A DNA stretch of 21,857 bases from Clostridiales bacterium (GTDB lineage: Bacteria; Bacillota_A; Clostridia; Christensenellales; Aristaeellaceae). The notes under the pieces were generated by a model, which made no database searches, was not told where the DNA came from, and was given only the letters and a program-made list of their open reading frames with translations. The stretch lies in contig JAIKWN010000003.1 of the NCBI GenBank assembly GCA_024684665.1, positions 1 through 21,857 of the forward strand. The letters run 5' to 3'. This document shows, piece after piece, positions 5,570 through 12,610 of this stretch. Position numbers and translations under genes: made by a program. Each line of letters begins with the position of its first letter. The first letter of the stretch is position 1.

Positions 5570-5609
5570 TAAGACGTCTTAATACAACTTAAACTTAATA
5601 AGACGTCAA
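5570..5609. promoter_or_regulatory. Two operator-like TAAGACGTC elements
   Basis: Site 1 is a perfect 12-bp palindrome TAAGACGTCTTA at 5570-5581, starting at the predicted transcription start. Site 2, TAAGACGTCAA at 5599-5609, keeps one arm fully and the other partly. Centres are 29 bp apart, close to three helical turns. A repressor here would block initiation or early elongation. The natural candidates are the two GntR/UTRA proteins at the end of the operon; this link is inferred. Confidence 0.7.
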
Positions 5610-5650
5610 TGGGTGTCGTACCAGATGGTACGGAAAAGGAGGGCTTTCTC

Positions 5651-6625
5651 ATGAATGATGCGCAGGTCCGCGAACTGAAAGCGGCAATCGAAGCGGTGAA
5701 AGGCCGCGAGATCGAGAACGTCTACTTTGTCGCCTGTGGCGGTTCCAAGGCTATCTTTGATCCGGCGCAGTACATCTTCGATCGCGAGAGCAAAATTCCC
5801 GCCTTCGTCTACACGGCGAACGAGTTCAACCACCGCGTTCCGAAAGGACTCGGCGCAAAGAGTCTCGTCATTACCTGTTCCCATTCCGGAAACACCCCGG
5901 AAACCGTCCGCGCGACCGCGCTGGCCGGGGAGAAGGGCGCCCTCACCATCAGTTTCGCTTTCAAGACCGAGTCCCCGCTGTGGGAAGCGACCCAGCACGG
6001 CGTTTCCTATGAATGGGGCCCGGATACCGATGCCGGCAACCACAACAACGGCATGCTCTTCCGCGTCGTCTTTGGCGTGCTGAACGCGCTTCAGCCCTGC
6101 GAGAAGTATGAGCGGGCGGTCAAAGCGTGCGATCAGCTGAATGAAGTTTTCCGCGTAAACAAAGAAAAGTTTGCCGCCCGGGCAGACGCCTTCGGCAGCA
6201 AGTACAAGAGAGCGCCGATCATCTACACCATGTCCTCCGGCCCCTGCTACGGCGTCGCTTATTCCTTCGCGATCTGCCTGCTGCAGGAGATGCAGTGGAT
6301 CCACTCCGCCGCGATCCATTCCGGCGAGTACTTCCATGGTCCGTTCGAAGTCACGGATTACGACGTGCCCTTCCTGCTCTTCAAGAACGTAGGCCCGACC
6401 CGTCCGCTGGACGAGCGCGCCGAGGCGTTCGCGGTCAAATACAGCAAGGAAGTCAACATCGTCGACTGCGCCGAGTTCGACATGGGTGCGATCGACAGCG
6501 ACTTGCACGAGTATTTCGCAGTGCTCGTCCTGGGTGCCGTGATCCGCACCTATGCCGATGCGCTGGCCGATCACCGCGGCCATCCGCTCTCTGTCCGCCG
6601 CTATATGTGGAGAATGGAATACTGA
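5651..6625 (+). CDS. frlB: SIS-domain deglycase, fructoselysine-6-phosphate deglycase (FrlB)-like
   Basis: This 324-residue protein has two SIS folds. The first carries VYFVACGGSKA (about 24-34) and the classical CSHSGNTPETV phosphosugar loop (about 76-86). The second carries the IHSGEYFHGPFE segment, matching the SGE-x2-HGP-x-E stretch of FrlB. The C terminus, HP-x3-RRY-x4-EY, also matches FrlB-type proteins. The family breaks fructosamine 6-phosphates into glucose 6-phosphate and the free amine or amino acid. ATG 5651 is chosen because AGGAGG sits 8 nt before it; an earlier in-frame start at 5609 overlaps operator site 2. It is first in the operon, and the FrlD-like kinase downstream would supply its substrate. 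The exact amine (lysine, asparagine or other) cannot be read from sequence. Confidence 0.85.
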   Translation: MNDAQVRELKAAIEAVKGREIENVYFVACGGSKAIFDPAQYIFDRESKIPAFVYTANEFNHRVPKGLGAKSLVITCSHSGNTPETVRATALAGEKGALTISFAFKTESPLWEATQHGVSYEWGPDTDAGNHNNGMLFRVVFGVLNALQPCEKYERAVKACDQLNEVFRVNKEKFAARADAFGSKYKRAPIIYTMSSGPCYGVAYSFAICLLQEMQWIHSAAIHSGEYFHGPFEVTDYDVPFLLFKNVGPTRPLDERAEAFAVKYSKEVNIVDCAEFDMGAIDSDLHEYFAVLVLGAVIRTYADALADHRGHPLSVRRYMWRMEY

Positions 6626-6692
6626 TCCCCGCACCGGATACCGGCAGATGATTCCCGCACCGTACTGGTGTGACATAAAAGGAGGAAATCTC

Positions 6693-7940
6693 ATGAAGAA
6701 ACTCGCCCTAGTTCTGGCCCTCGTGCTGTGTCTCACGGTGTGCTCTGCTGCCTTCGCAGAAGTCACCGTGAAGTTCTTTCACCGCTGGCCGAACGAGCCG
6801 AAGCTCTCCTATCTGAACGGCCTCATCGCTGAATTCGAAGCGGCGAACCCCGACATCAAGATCGTGACGGATCAGGTGCTGAACGACTCCTATAAGGAGA
6901 AGATTCGCGTTCTCGTCTCTACCGACGACATCCCCGACGTCTTCATGTCCTGGTCCGGCAGCTTTGCCACCAACCTTGTGAAGTCTGGCCGCGTGCAGAC
7001 CTGGGACGATCTCCTGTCCGCCGATCCGGAGTTCAAGGCCTCCATCGTCGAGAGCCAGTGGCCGCCCTTCCAGATCGACGGCAAGCAGTACGGCGTGCCG
7101 TGGTCCATGGACGGCAAGGCGTTCTTCTACAACAAAGAGATCTTTTCCAAGCTGGGACTCGAAGTTCCGACCACGCTCACTGAGTTCTATGCCGTGTGCG
7201 ACGCCCTGAAAGCCGCTGGCTATGAAGAGCCGATTTCCGCGGGCTTCCAGGCGCCCTGGGCGGTTTCCCACTACCTCGGCACCATCTGCCAGCGCGTCGT
7301 CGATCCCGCGATCCTCGCGAAGGACTATGCCGGCGAGGGCGATTTCACTGACGCGGGCTATATCGAGGCGCTGAACATCTTCAAGAAGTTGGGCGAGTAC
7401 ATGACGAAGGATCCGAACTCCGTCGATCATGAGTTTGCCCGCAACGCCTTCATCTTCGGCGAGAACCCCATGGTGTACCTGCAGCTCGGCGAGTGCAAGT
7501 ACCTGCGTGACGACATCGACTTTGACTATGGGTTCTTCAACTTCCCGGCCGTCGAAGACGGCAAGGGCGATCCGGGACAGCTGACCGGTGCGCCGGAAGG
7601 CATGATGATTTCCAATGTAGCGAGCCCCGAGGTTCAAGAAGCGGCCGTCAAGTTCGTGAAGTTCGTCATCAGCCAGCACGGCGGCTATGAAATGACCAAG
7701 CAGACCGGCGAACTCTCCTGCGTCAAGGGTGCTCTCGACGAGACCAACCTGGATGCGAAGCAGCTCGAAGCGGTTGAACTGATCCTCAACTCCACCGAGC
7801 CCGCCCTCTGGCAGGACAACGTGACCGATGCTGTGATCGCGGACGCGTTCATGGCCGGCGGCCAGCTGCTCCTCACGGGCGACAAGACGGCGGAAGACGT
7901 CATGAAGGACGTCCAGGCTGCCGCGGCCTCCATCCAGTAA
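6693..7940 (+). CDS. ABC sugar transporter substrate-binding protein (FrlO-like)
   Basis: This 415-residue extracellular solute-binding protein belongs to family 1 (CUT1 type). The signal peptide (MKKLALVLALVL, cut likely after AFA near residue 22) is followed by the typical opening VKFFHRWPNEPK, EFEAANPDIKIV and a GVPWSMDGKAFFYNKE motif near residues 130-146. It would capture the fructosamine or related glycoside outside the cell and hand it to the two permeases. ATG 6693 follows AAAAGGAGG by 9 nt. Binding proteins in single-membrane bacteria are normally lipoproteins, yet the only nearby Cys is in LTVC, a poor lipobox. A strong hairpin follows the gene. Confidence 0.92.
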   Translation: MKKLALVLALVLCLTVCSAAFAEVTVKFFHRWPNEPKLSYLNGLIAEFEAANPDIKIVTDQVLNDSYKEKIRVLVSTDDIPDVFMSWSGSFATNLVKSGRVQTWDDLLSADPEFKASIVESQWPPFQIDGKQYGVPWSMDGKAFFYNKEIFSKLGLEVPTTLTEFYAVCDALKAAGYEEPISAGFQAPWAVSHYLGTICQRVVDPAILAKDYAGEGDFTDAGYIEALNIFKKLGEYMTKDPNSVDHEFARNAFIFGENPMVYLQLGECKYLRDDIDFDYGFFNFPAVEDGKGDPGQLTGAPEGMMISNVASPEVQEAAVKFVKFVISQHGGYEMTKQTGELSCVKGALDETNLDAKQLEAVELILNSTEPALWQDNVTDAVIADAFMAGGQLLLTGDKTAEDVMKDVQAAAASIQ

Positions 7941-7952
7941 GAAGAAAACCGC

Positions 7953-7993
7953 GAGGGAGGAACAGGCGGTATGCGGTTCCTCCCTCCGCTTTT
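7953..7993 (+). terminator. Intra-operon hairpin after the binding-protein gene
   Basis: A perfect 11-bp stem (7953-7963 with 7976-7986), 12-nt loop, followed by CGCTTTTCC. It probably acts as a partial terminator or 3' stabiliser giving more binding protein than permease. The rest of the 155-nt gap shows no gene. Confidence 0.7.
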
Positions 7994-8095
7994 CCGTATT
8001 TCCGGGCAGCCTCATGAAAAATCAGCTGCGGCTGTCTTTTAAGGGAGACGCGGGTCTCTTGAAAGGCAGCATGCGGTGTTCCGGGAGGTGGCATC

Positions 8096-8986
8096 ATGCA
8101 ATCCAGACGAGCCGGCATGAACGCGATGACGCCCTATCTGTACGTGCTTCCGTGCGTGCTTCTCCTCGGCGTCTTCGTGTATATCCCTCTTGTCGCAAAT
8201 TTCTATTATTCCGCGTTCAGCTTCAGCGCACTTTCCCCGACCAAGGAGTTCGTCGGGCTGCAGAATTTTAAAACGCTGTTCTCGGACCAGGTCATCGCGA
8301 CGGCCATCGTGAACAACATCTGGTACTGCCTCATCTCCGTGGCGATCCAGGTGCTTTTGGCCCTCGTGATCGCCTCGCTGCTGGAGGACAAGCTGTTTTC
8401 AAAAATCTCCACGGTCCTTCGCACGACGTATTTCCTTCCCGTGCTCATTTCCATGACGGTTGTGGCGCTGCTGTTCAGTTTCGTGTATCACCCGAAGATC
8501 GGCCTCATCAACGCGGCACTCAAGTTCTTCGGCATGAAAAACCCCCCCGCCTGGACGGGAGACCCGAAGACAGCGATCTTTTCCGCCATCATCATGTCCC
8601 AGTGGCACTCGACGGGCTATACGACAATGCTTTTCATCGTGGCCATCCAGGGCATTTCGGAGGATCTGTACGAGGCGGCTGAGATCGACGGCGCGAACCG
8701 GCTGCAGCGCTTCTGGCATATCACGGTGCCGCAGGTGCGCGAGATGATGTTCGTCACGATGGTGACGACGGTGACCGGTGCTTTCCTCGTCTTCAACGAC
8801 GTGTACATCCTGACCCAGGGTGGCCCGGGCAACGCTTCCACGACGCTCGCCGTCTACATGTACCGGAACGCCTTCAACCTGGATAAGATGGGCTACGCCT
8901 CCACGATCGCGATCATCATGCTGATCATCTGCATGATTCTGGCCGTGATTCAGAATACGGCGTTCCGCTCCGGAAAGGGGGACTGA
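8096..8986 (+). CDS. ABC sugar transporter permease, MalF type (FrlN-like)
   Basis: This 296-residue inner-membrane permease has about six membrane segments, the first at about residues 12-32. The cytoplasmic EAA loop, which docks the ATPase, is visible as LYEAAEIDGANRLQRFWHITVPQ (described in pieces: EAAEIDGA then FWHITVP) near residues 196-215. A late LTQGGPGNAST stretch is typical of MalF/UgpA-like CUT1 permeases. It pairs with the next gene product to form the channel. ATG 8096 follows GGGAGGTGG by a few bases. Its stop is 2 nt from the next start, so the two permeases are translated together. Confidence 0.92.
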   Translation: MQSRRAGMNAMTPYLYVLPCVLLLGVFVYIPLVANFYYSAFSFSALSPTKEFVGLQNFKTLFSDQVIATAIVNNIWYCLISVAIQVLLALVIASLLEDKLFSKISTVLRTTYFLPVLISMTVVALLFSFVYHPKIGLINAALKFFGMKNPPAWTGDPKTAIFSAIIMSQWHSTGYTTMLFIVAIQGISEDLYEAAEIDGANRLQRFWHITVPQVREMMFVTMVTTVTGAFLVFNDVYILTQGGPGNASTTLAVYMYRNAFNLDKMGYASTIAIIMLIICMILAVIQNTAFRSGKGD

Positions 8987-8988
8987 GC

Positions 8989-9879
8989 ATGTCTGAGATC
9001 GCGATGAAAAACCGCCAGGCCGAAAAGCATATCAAAGGACACAACACCCTGCCAGAGGACCGCATGACGCCCGGAATGGCCGTCGCGCTCTTCTTCCTCG
9101 TTATCTACTTCCTGCTAATTGCCTATCCCCTGTTCTGGCTTATTTCCAACTCGCTGAAGACTTACAAGGAAATCTATAAGAACATCTGGGCGTTGCCGTC
9201 GAATCCGCAGTGGATCAACTACGTAAACGCTTGGGACCGCGGCATATCCCGGTATTTCCTGAACTCCGTCCTGGTGACGGGCAGTACGATTGCGCTCACG
9301 CTTTTCTGCGCGGCGCTGGGCAGCTACGCGCTCGCGCGCTTCCGCTTCCGCGGGAACCAGATCATCTTCATGATGTGCATGGGTGGCATGATGCTCTCCC
9401 CGCAGGTGACGCTGATTCCGCTGTACCAGATCATCCGCGGGCTGCACATCCACGACACGTATCTCGCGATGATTATCCCGTATACGGCGTACCGCATCCC
9501 GATGATGATCATGCTGATTCGCTCCAGCTTCCTCACGATCCCGAAGGAGATGGAGGAGAGTGCGGCGCTGGACGGCTGCTCTGACTTCCGCATTTTCTGG
9601 CAGATCTTCCTGCCGATGTCGAAGCCCATCCTGCTGACCTGCTGCATCCTCATTGCGTACTACGCATGGAACGAGTTCCTGTTTGCGATCATCTTCATCA
9701 ACAGCGAGAAGTTCAAGACGATTCCGACGGGCCTTATGAACCTGCGCGACGCGCTGCAGACGGACTGGGGCACACTTCTCGCGGGCATGACGATCTCCGC
9801 CCTCCCGCTCATCATCCTCTTCTTCCTGATGCAGAAACACTTCATCCGCGGCATGACCGCGGGAGCGGTGAAGGGATAA
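8989..9879 (+). CDS. ABC sugar transporter permease, MalG type (FrlM-like)
   Basis: This 296-residue permease has six predicted membrane segments. The EAA loop is at about residues 186-208 (MEESAALDGC, then FWQIFLPMSKP), and the C-terminal QKHFIRGMTAGAVKG is the usual MalG-type ending. A hydrophilic head of about 25 residues precedes the first segment. It starts 2 nt after the previous stop, with GGGGGAC as ribosome binding site. No ATP-binding subunit follows, so an ATPase shared between transporters (MsmX type, as known for CUT1 systems in Bacillus) is expected elsewhere. Confidence 0.92.
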   Translation: MSEIAMKNRQAEKHIKGHNTLPEDRMTPGMAVALFFLVIYFLLIAYPLFWLISNSLKTYKEIYKNIWALPSNPQWINYVNAWDRGISRYFLNSVLVTGSTIALTLFCAALGSYALARFRFRGNQIIFMMCMGGMMLSPQVTLIPLYQIIRGLHIHDTYLAMIIPYTAYRIPMMIMLIRSSFLTIPKEMEESAALDGCSDFRIFWQIFLPMSKPILLTCCILIAYYAWNEFLFAIIFINSEKFKTIPTGLMNLRDALQTDWGTLLAGMTISALPLIILFFLMQKHFIRGMTAGAVKG

Positions 9880-9883
9880 AAGC

Positions 9884-9906
9884 TTTTCCCCGCGACGCGG
9901 GGAAAA
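9884..9906 (+). other. Intra-operon RNA hairpin after the second permease
   Basis: A perfect 9-bp stem TTTTCCCCG/CGGGGAAAA with a 5-nt loop, 5 nt after the permease stop. It lacks a following T run, so RNA stabilisation is more likely than termination. Confidence 0.6.
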
Positions 9907-9950
9907 TGCAGAAGCGCTTCCGGGACATGACTGCAGGTGCGATGAAAAGG
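9906..9950 (+). pseudogene. Remnant of a second MalG-type permease 3' end
   Basis: Read from 9906, this intergenic stretch encodes MQKRFRDMTAGAMKR. That aligns with the end of the intact permease, MQKHFIRGMTAGAVKG (codons from 9829), with one residue missing. Many differences between the two DNA copies are silent third-base changes, so both derive from coding sequence under past protein-level selection. The remnant is in a different frame from the permease, has no stop at the expected place and no ribosome binding site. It is most likely a scar of a lost or exchanged permease gene. Confidence 0.6.
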
Positions 9951-10000
9951 CAGGTCAGCCGGAGGCATAAAACGCAAAGAAAACAGCGAGGTGATTTCCC

Positions 10001-10825
10001 ATGGCTTCAAGAATGATCGCCATCGGCGACAACGTCTGCGACTGCTATCTGGACGAAAAGATCTATTACCCGGGCGGGAACGCGGTTAACGTGGCCGTGA
10101 ACTGCAAACGGGATGGCATTGAGGAAGTCGCCTATCTGGGCGTATTCGGAAGCGATGAAAAAGCCGAACACATCAAATGGGCGCTCGGCCGGGAAGGCGT
10201 CTCCTGGACGCGCAGCCGCACTGTGCTGGCCATGAGTGGCTCCCCAGGCGTCCGCCTTGTGGACGGGGACCGCGTGTTCGTCGGCGGGCCGAAGAATACC
10301 GCGCAGCGCATCGTGCGGCTGCAGCTGACCGATGAGGACATCGCCTACATTTCCTCCTTCGGTCTCTGCCATACGAGCTGCTATTCTTCCATCGAACTGG
10401 AGCTCCCGAAGCTTTCCCGGGCATGCGCCGTGTCTTTCGATTTTTCGGACCGGACGAACGACGAGTATCTGGATCAGGTCTGTCCGTATCTCTCTTATGC
10501 GTTTTTCTCCGGTTCGCATCTGTCGGACGAAGAGATCGAAAAAATGATCGACCGCTGCCATGCGCTCGGTACGCCCGTTGTCGGCGTGACCCTGGGATCC
10601 CGTGGCGCGCTCTTTTCCGAAAACGGGAACCGATACCGCCAAGGCGTCAAAAAGGTGGACGCTATCGATACCATGGGCGCTGGGGACAGCTTTATTGCGG
10701 GCTTCCTCACCCGGCGCATCCTGGGAGATGGCATGGAAGCCGCCCTCGATTACGCCGCAACCGTCGCAGCGAAATCCTGTCTGATCCACGGCAGCTTTGG
10801 CTATCCGCATCCGCTGGAAACCTGA
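10001..10825 (+). CDS. frlD: PfkB-family kinase, fructoselysine 6-kinase (FrlD)-like
   Basis: This 274-residue ribokinase/PfkB sugar kinase has an N-terminal IGDNVCDCY and the PGGNAVNVAVNC sugar-binding motif (about residues 24-35). The C-terminal DTMGAGDSF motif (about 223-231) contains the catalytic Asp and anion hole. The close likeness of IGDN-x-CD and SFDFSDR to FrlD of enteric bacteria supports fructosamine 6-kinase over ribokinase. It would phosphorylate the imported Amadori compound at C6 for the SIS deglycase. At 274 residues it is shorter than many PfkB enzymes but normal for FrlD. ATG 10001 follows GAGGTGAT by 6-7 nt. The first regulator gene begins 25 nt after its stop, so they share a transcript. 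Confidence 0.85.
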   Translation: MASRMIAIGDNVCDCYLDEKIYYPGGNAVNVAVNCKRDGIEEVAYLGVFGSDEKAEHIKWALGREGVSWTRSRTVLAMSGSPGVRLVDGDRVFVGGPKNTAQRIVRLQLTDEDIAYISSFGLCHTSCYSSIELELPKLSRACAVSFDFSDRTNDEYLDQVCPYLSYAFFSGSHLSDEEIEKMIDRCHALGTPVVGVTLGSRGALFSENGNRYRQGVKKVDAIDTMGAGDSFIAGFLTRRILGDGMEAALDYAATVAAKSCLIHGSFGYPHPLET

Positions 10826-10850
10826 GGCTGCCTCGAAAGGGGGAACCCCG

Positions 10851-11585
10851 GTGAAACTGGACGGCAACAGCGCAGTGCCGCTTTATGAGCAGATGAAGAT
10901 CCAGCTGCAAGAACAAATCGCTGCGCATATCTACGCTGCGGGCGACCGGCTACCCGCCGAAAAGGAGCTCTGCGAAAAATACGGCGTCAGTCGTGTAACA
11001 TTGCGTCGTGCTGTGGATGAGCTTGTCGCAGAAGGTATCCTAGAACGAAAGCAAGGAAAGGGAACTTTCGTGGCGGCAAAAAAATGTCGGGTGATCTTCC
11101 GGAAAATGAACAGCATAGGTGGTGGCTTTACTGACGCTGTGTATCCGGACACCGATAAACATACCATCGTGGTCTCTAAAAAGGAGTATATCTGCAATGC
11201 GCTAGAACGGGAAAAACTCGGTCTCAGCAAGGACGAGAGAGTCTTGGTGCTTCTTCGTCTAATGACCTTGGACGGACAGCCTTTCATGATTGATCGGGCT
11301 GTGTATCCTGTGAACCGCTTTCCAGGTCTCTTTGATCGGGTCAAGGACGACGTGTCCACCTACGCAATTCTTCGGGAAGATTACGGAATCCACAGGCTGA
11401 CCAGTCAGCGGGAGCTGGGCCTCGCTTATGCGACGGATGAGCAGGCGAAACTTCTCGGCTGTAGTGCCGGCGCGCCGTTGTTCCGCATCTTCAAGCAGGT
11501 TTGCGACACGGAAGGAAATCCGGTACATCTCTCCAACCTGTTTTTCAGTGTGGACCGCATCGTTTTTACGGACGATGGGGAATAA
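10851..11585 (+). CDS. GntR family regulator with UTRA domain, copy 1 (FrlR-like)
   Basis: This 244-residue HutC-subfamily GntR repressor has an N-terminal winged helix (about residues 10-75: PLYEQMKIQLQEQI, GDRLPAEKELCEKYGVSR, LRRAVDELVAEGILERKQGKGTFV). A C-terminal UTRA ligand domain (about 85-240) includes LDGQPFMIDRAVYP and YATDEQAKLLGCSAGAPLF. It is expected to bind an operator as a dimer and release it on binding a phosphosugar. The GTG at 10851 (AAAGGGGG upstream) is chosen over an in-frame ATG at 10797 inside the kinase gene because it aligns exactly with the start of copy 2, giving equal lengths. It lies 25 nt after the kinase, so it is probably autoregulated through the operon promoter. 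FrlR is the analogue in Bacillus. Confidence 0.88.
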   Translation: MKLDGNSAVPLYEQMKIQLQEQIAAHIYAAGDRLPAEKELCEKYGVSRVTLRRAVDELVAEGILERKQGKGTFVAAKKCRVIFRKMNSIGGGFTDAVYPDTDKHTIVVSKKEYICNALEREKLGLSKDERVLVLLRLMTLDGQPFMIDRAVYPVNRFPGLFDRVKDDVSTYAILREDYGIHRLTSQRELGLAYATDEQAKLLGCSAGAPLFRIFKQVCDTEGNPVHLSNLFFSVDRIVFTDDGE

Positions 11586-11634
11586 AGCGCGAAAAAAGTG
11601 TATTCAATTTAAATAACGGCAGATAACGCTCAAG

Positions 11635-11664
11635 AAGCCCTCCTTGCGGGGGTTTTCTTTTTCT
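11635..11664 (+). terminator. Terminator of the fructosamine operon
   Basis: An 8-bp stem with two G-U pairs (11635-11642 with 11648-11655), then TCTTTTTCT. An outer inverted repeat ACGGCAGA (11616-11623) / TCTGCCGT (11664-11671) encloses it. Confidence 0.75.
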
Positions 11665-11672
11665 CTGCCGTC

Positions 11673-11681
11673 TGCTACAAT
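11673..11681 (+). promoter_or_regulatory. Extended -10 promoter of regulator copy 2
   Basis: TGC-TACAAT directly follows the terminator; no good -35 box is seen. The predicted start near 11688 leaves a ~47-nt leader. No TAAGACGTC element is present, so copy 2 is not obviously under the same operator. Confidence 0.6.
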
Positions 11682-11734
11682 AGGAAAACATGAAAGGGTA
11701 CATTTTGAATCAGGCAGTTCCTGCGGAGGAAAAG

Positions 11735-12469
11735 ATGAAACTGGATGCCAATAACGCAGTTCCGCTGTACGAGCAAATGAAAATCCAACTGCAGGAGCAG
11801 ATCAGCGTTCAAGTTTATGCGGCGGGTGATCGCCTACCGTCGGAAACGGAACTCTGCGAAAAATACGGCGTCAGCCGCATCACCGTTCGTCGCGCGCTGG
11901 ATGAACTTGTCTCTGAAGGGATTCTGGAGCGGAAACAGGGGAAGGGAACTTTTGTTGCGGCCAAAAAATCACGTATCCTTTTTCGCCCGCTGGAAAGCAT
12001 GGGCTCAGGTTTTTCCGATTCCACGTATCTGGGTTCTGAAAAACGTATCCTTGTAATTGCAAAGAAGGAACGTGAGGGAAACCGATCGGAACGAGAGGCA
12101 CTTGCTCTTTCGGATGGAGAAAAGGTTTTTGAGTTTCGGCGTCTCATGTTTCTGGACGGGCAGCCCTTCATGCTGGATGACGCAGTCTATCCTTCCGGAC
12201 GATTTCCCGGCCTGTTTGAGCGGGTCAAGGATAATATTTCAACGTATGCCCTGCTGCGGGAGTCGTACGGTATCGCAAAAATGTTAAGCCAGCGAGAGCT
12301 TTCTTTTTCCTATGCGACGGACGAGCAAGCAAAGCTTCTTGGATGCCAAACCGGAGGACCCCTGTTCCGTATTTACAAACGGGTGTGGGATAAAGACGGG
12401 TGTCCGGTTCATCTGTCCCGTTTCTATATGTGTGCCGATCGCGTTGTCTTCACGGATGAAGGAGATTGA
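11735..12469 (+). CDS. GntR family regulator with UTRA domain, copy 2
   Basis: This 244-residue paralogue of the preceding gene has the same length and layout. The winged helix is nearly the same (recognition region SRITVRRALDEL versus SRVTLRRAVDEL in copy 1; about 85% identical over residues 1-78 by eye). The UTRA ligand domain has diverged much more. It therefore probably reads the same or a very similar operator but may sense another ligand. ATG 11735 (GGAGG 5-9 nt upstream) is preferred over ATG 11690, which would be leaderless and adds 15 residues absent from copy 1. It has its own promoter and terminator. It most likely arose by tandem duplication. Confidence 0.88.
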   Translation: MKLDANNAVPLYEQMKIQLQEQISVQVYAAGDRLPSETELCEKYGVSRITVRRALDELVSEGILERKQGKGTFVAAKKSRILFRPLESMGSGFSDSTYLGSEKRILVIAKKEREGNRSEREALALSDGEKVFEFRRLMFLDGQPFMLDDAVYPSGRFPGLFERVKDNISTYALLRESYGIAKMLSQRELSFSYATDEQAKLLGCQTGGPLFRIYKRVWDKDGCPVHLSRFYMCADRVVFTDEGD

Positions 12470-12527
12470 TTCCCTCACAAAACAAACGATACGCTGCGTC
12501 CCGGATGACCAGGCATGTGTTTTAAAC

Positions 12528-12556
12528 CACCGGCTGAACCGGTGATTTTCTCTTTT
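12528..12556 (+). terminator. Terminator of regulator copy 2
   Basis: Perfect stem CACCGG/CCGGTG with loop CTGAA (12528-12533 with 12539-12544), then ATTTTCTCTTTTC. Confidence 0.85.
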
Positions 12557-12558
12557 CA

Positions 12559-12591
12559 ATAAAAACTCCCGTAGCGCTTTCGCACTACGGG
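12559..12591 (-). terminator. Terminator of the zinc-ribbon gene
   Basis: On the minus strand a 10-bp stem (12582-12591 with 12568-12577, one U-G) is closed by a GAAA tetraloop and followed by AGTTTTTATT. On the plus strand the U-G becomes a C-A mismatch, so it is built for the minus strand. Confidence 0.88.
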
Positions 12592-12610
12592 AATGATTTG
12601 TCTTGTAGAA

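Noticed and set aside
5606..6766. Long open frame (386 codons) on the minus strand over the deglycase gene
   Set aside because: Mirror of a G+C-rich coding gene. It has no ribosome binding site and an R/H/V-rich, featureless product, while the plus strand has a clear family match.
6708..8015. Long minus-strand frame (435 codons) over the binding-protein gene
   Set aside because: Antisense shadow caused by third-position G/C; composition is unlike a real protein and there is no promoter or ribosome binding site.
10007..10867. Minus-strand frame over the kinase gene
   Set aside because: Shadow of the FrlD-like kinase; no independent support.
11690..11734. Longer start of regulator copy 2 at ATG 11690
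   Set aside because: It would be leaderless from the predicted promoter, and the extra 15 residues have no counterpart in copy 1; ATG 11735 has a good ribosome binding site.
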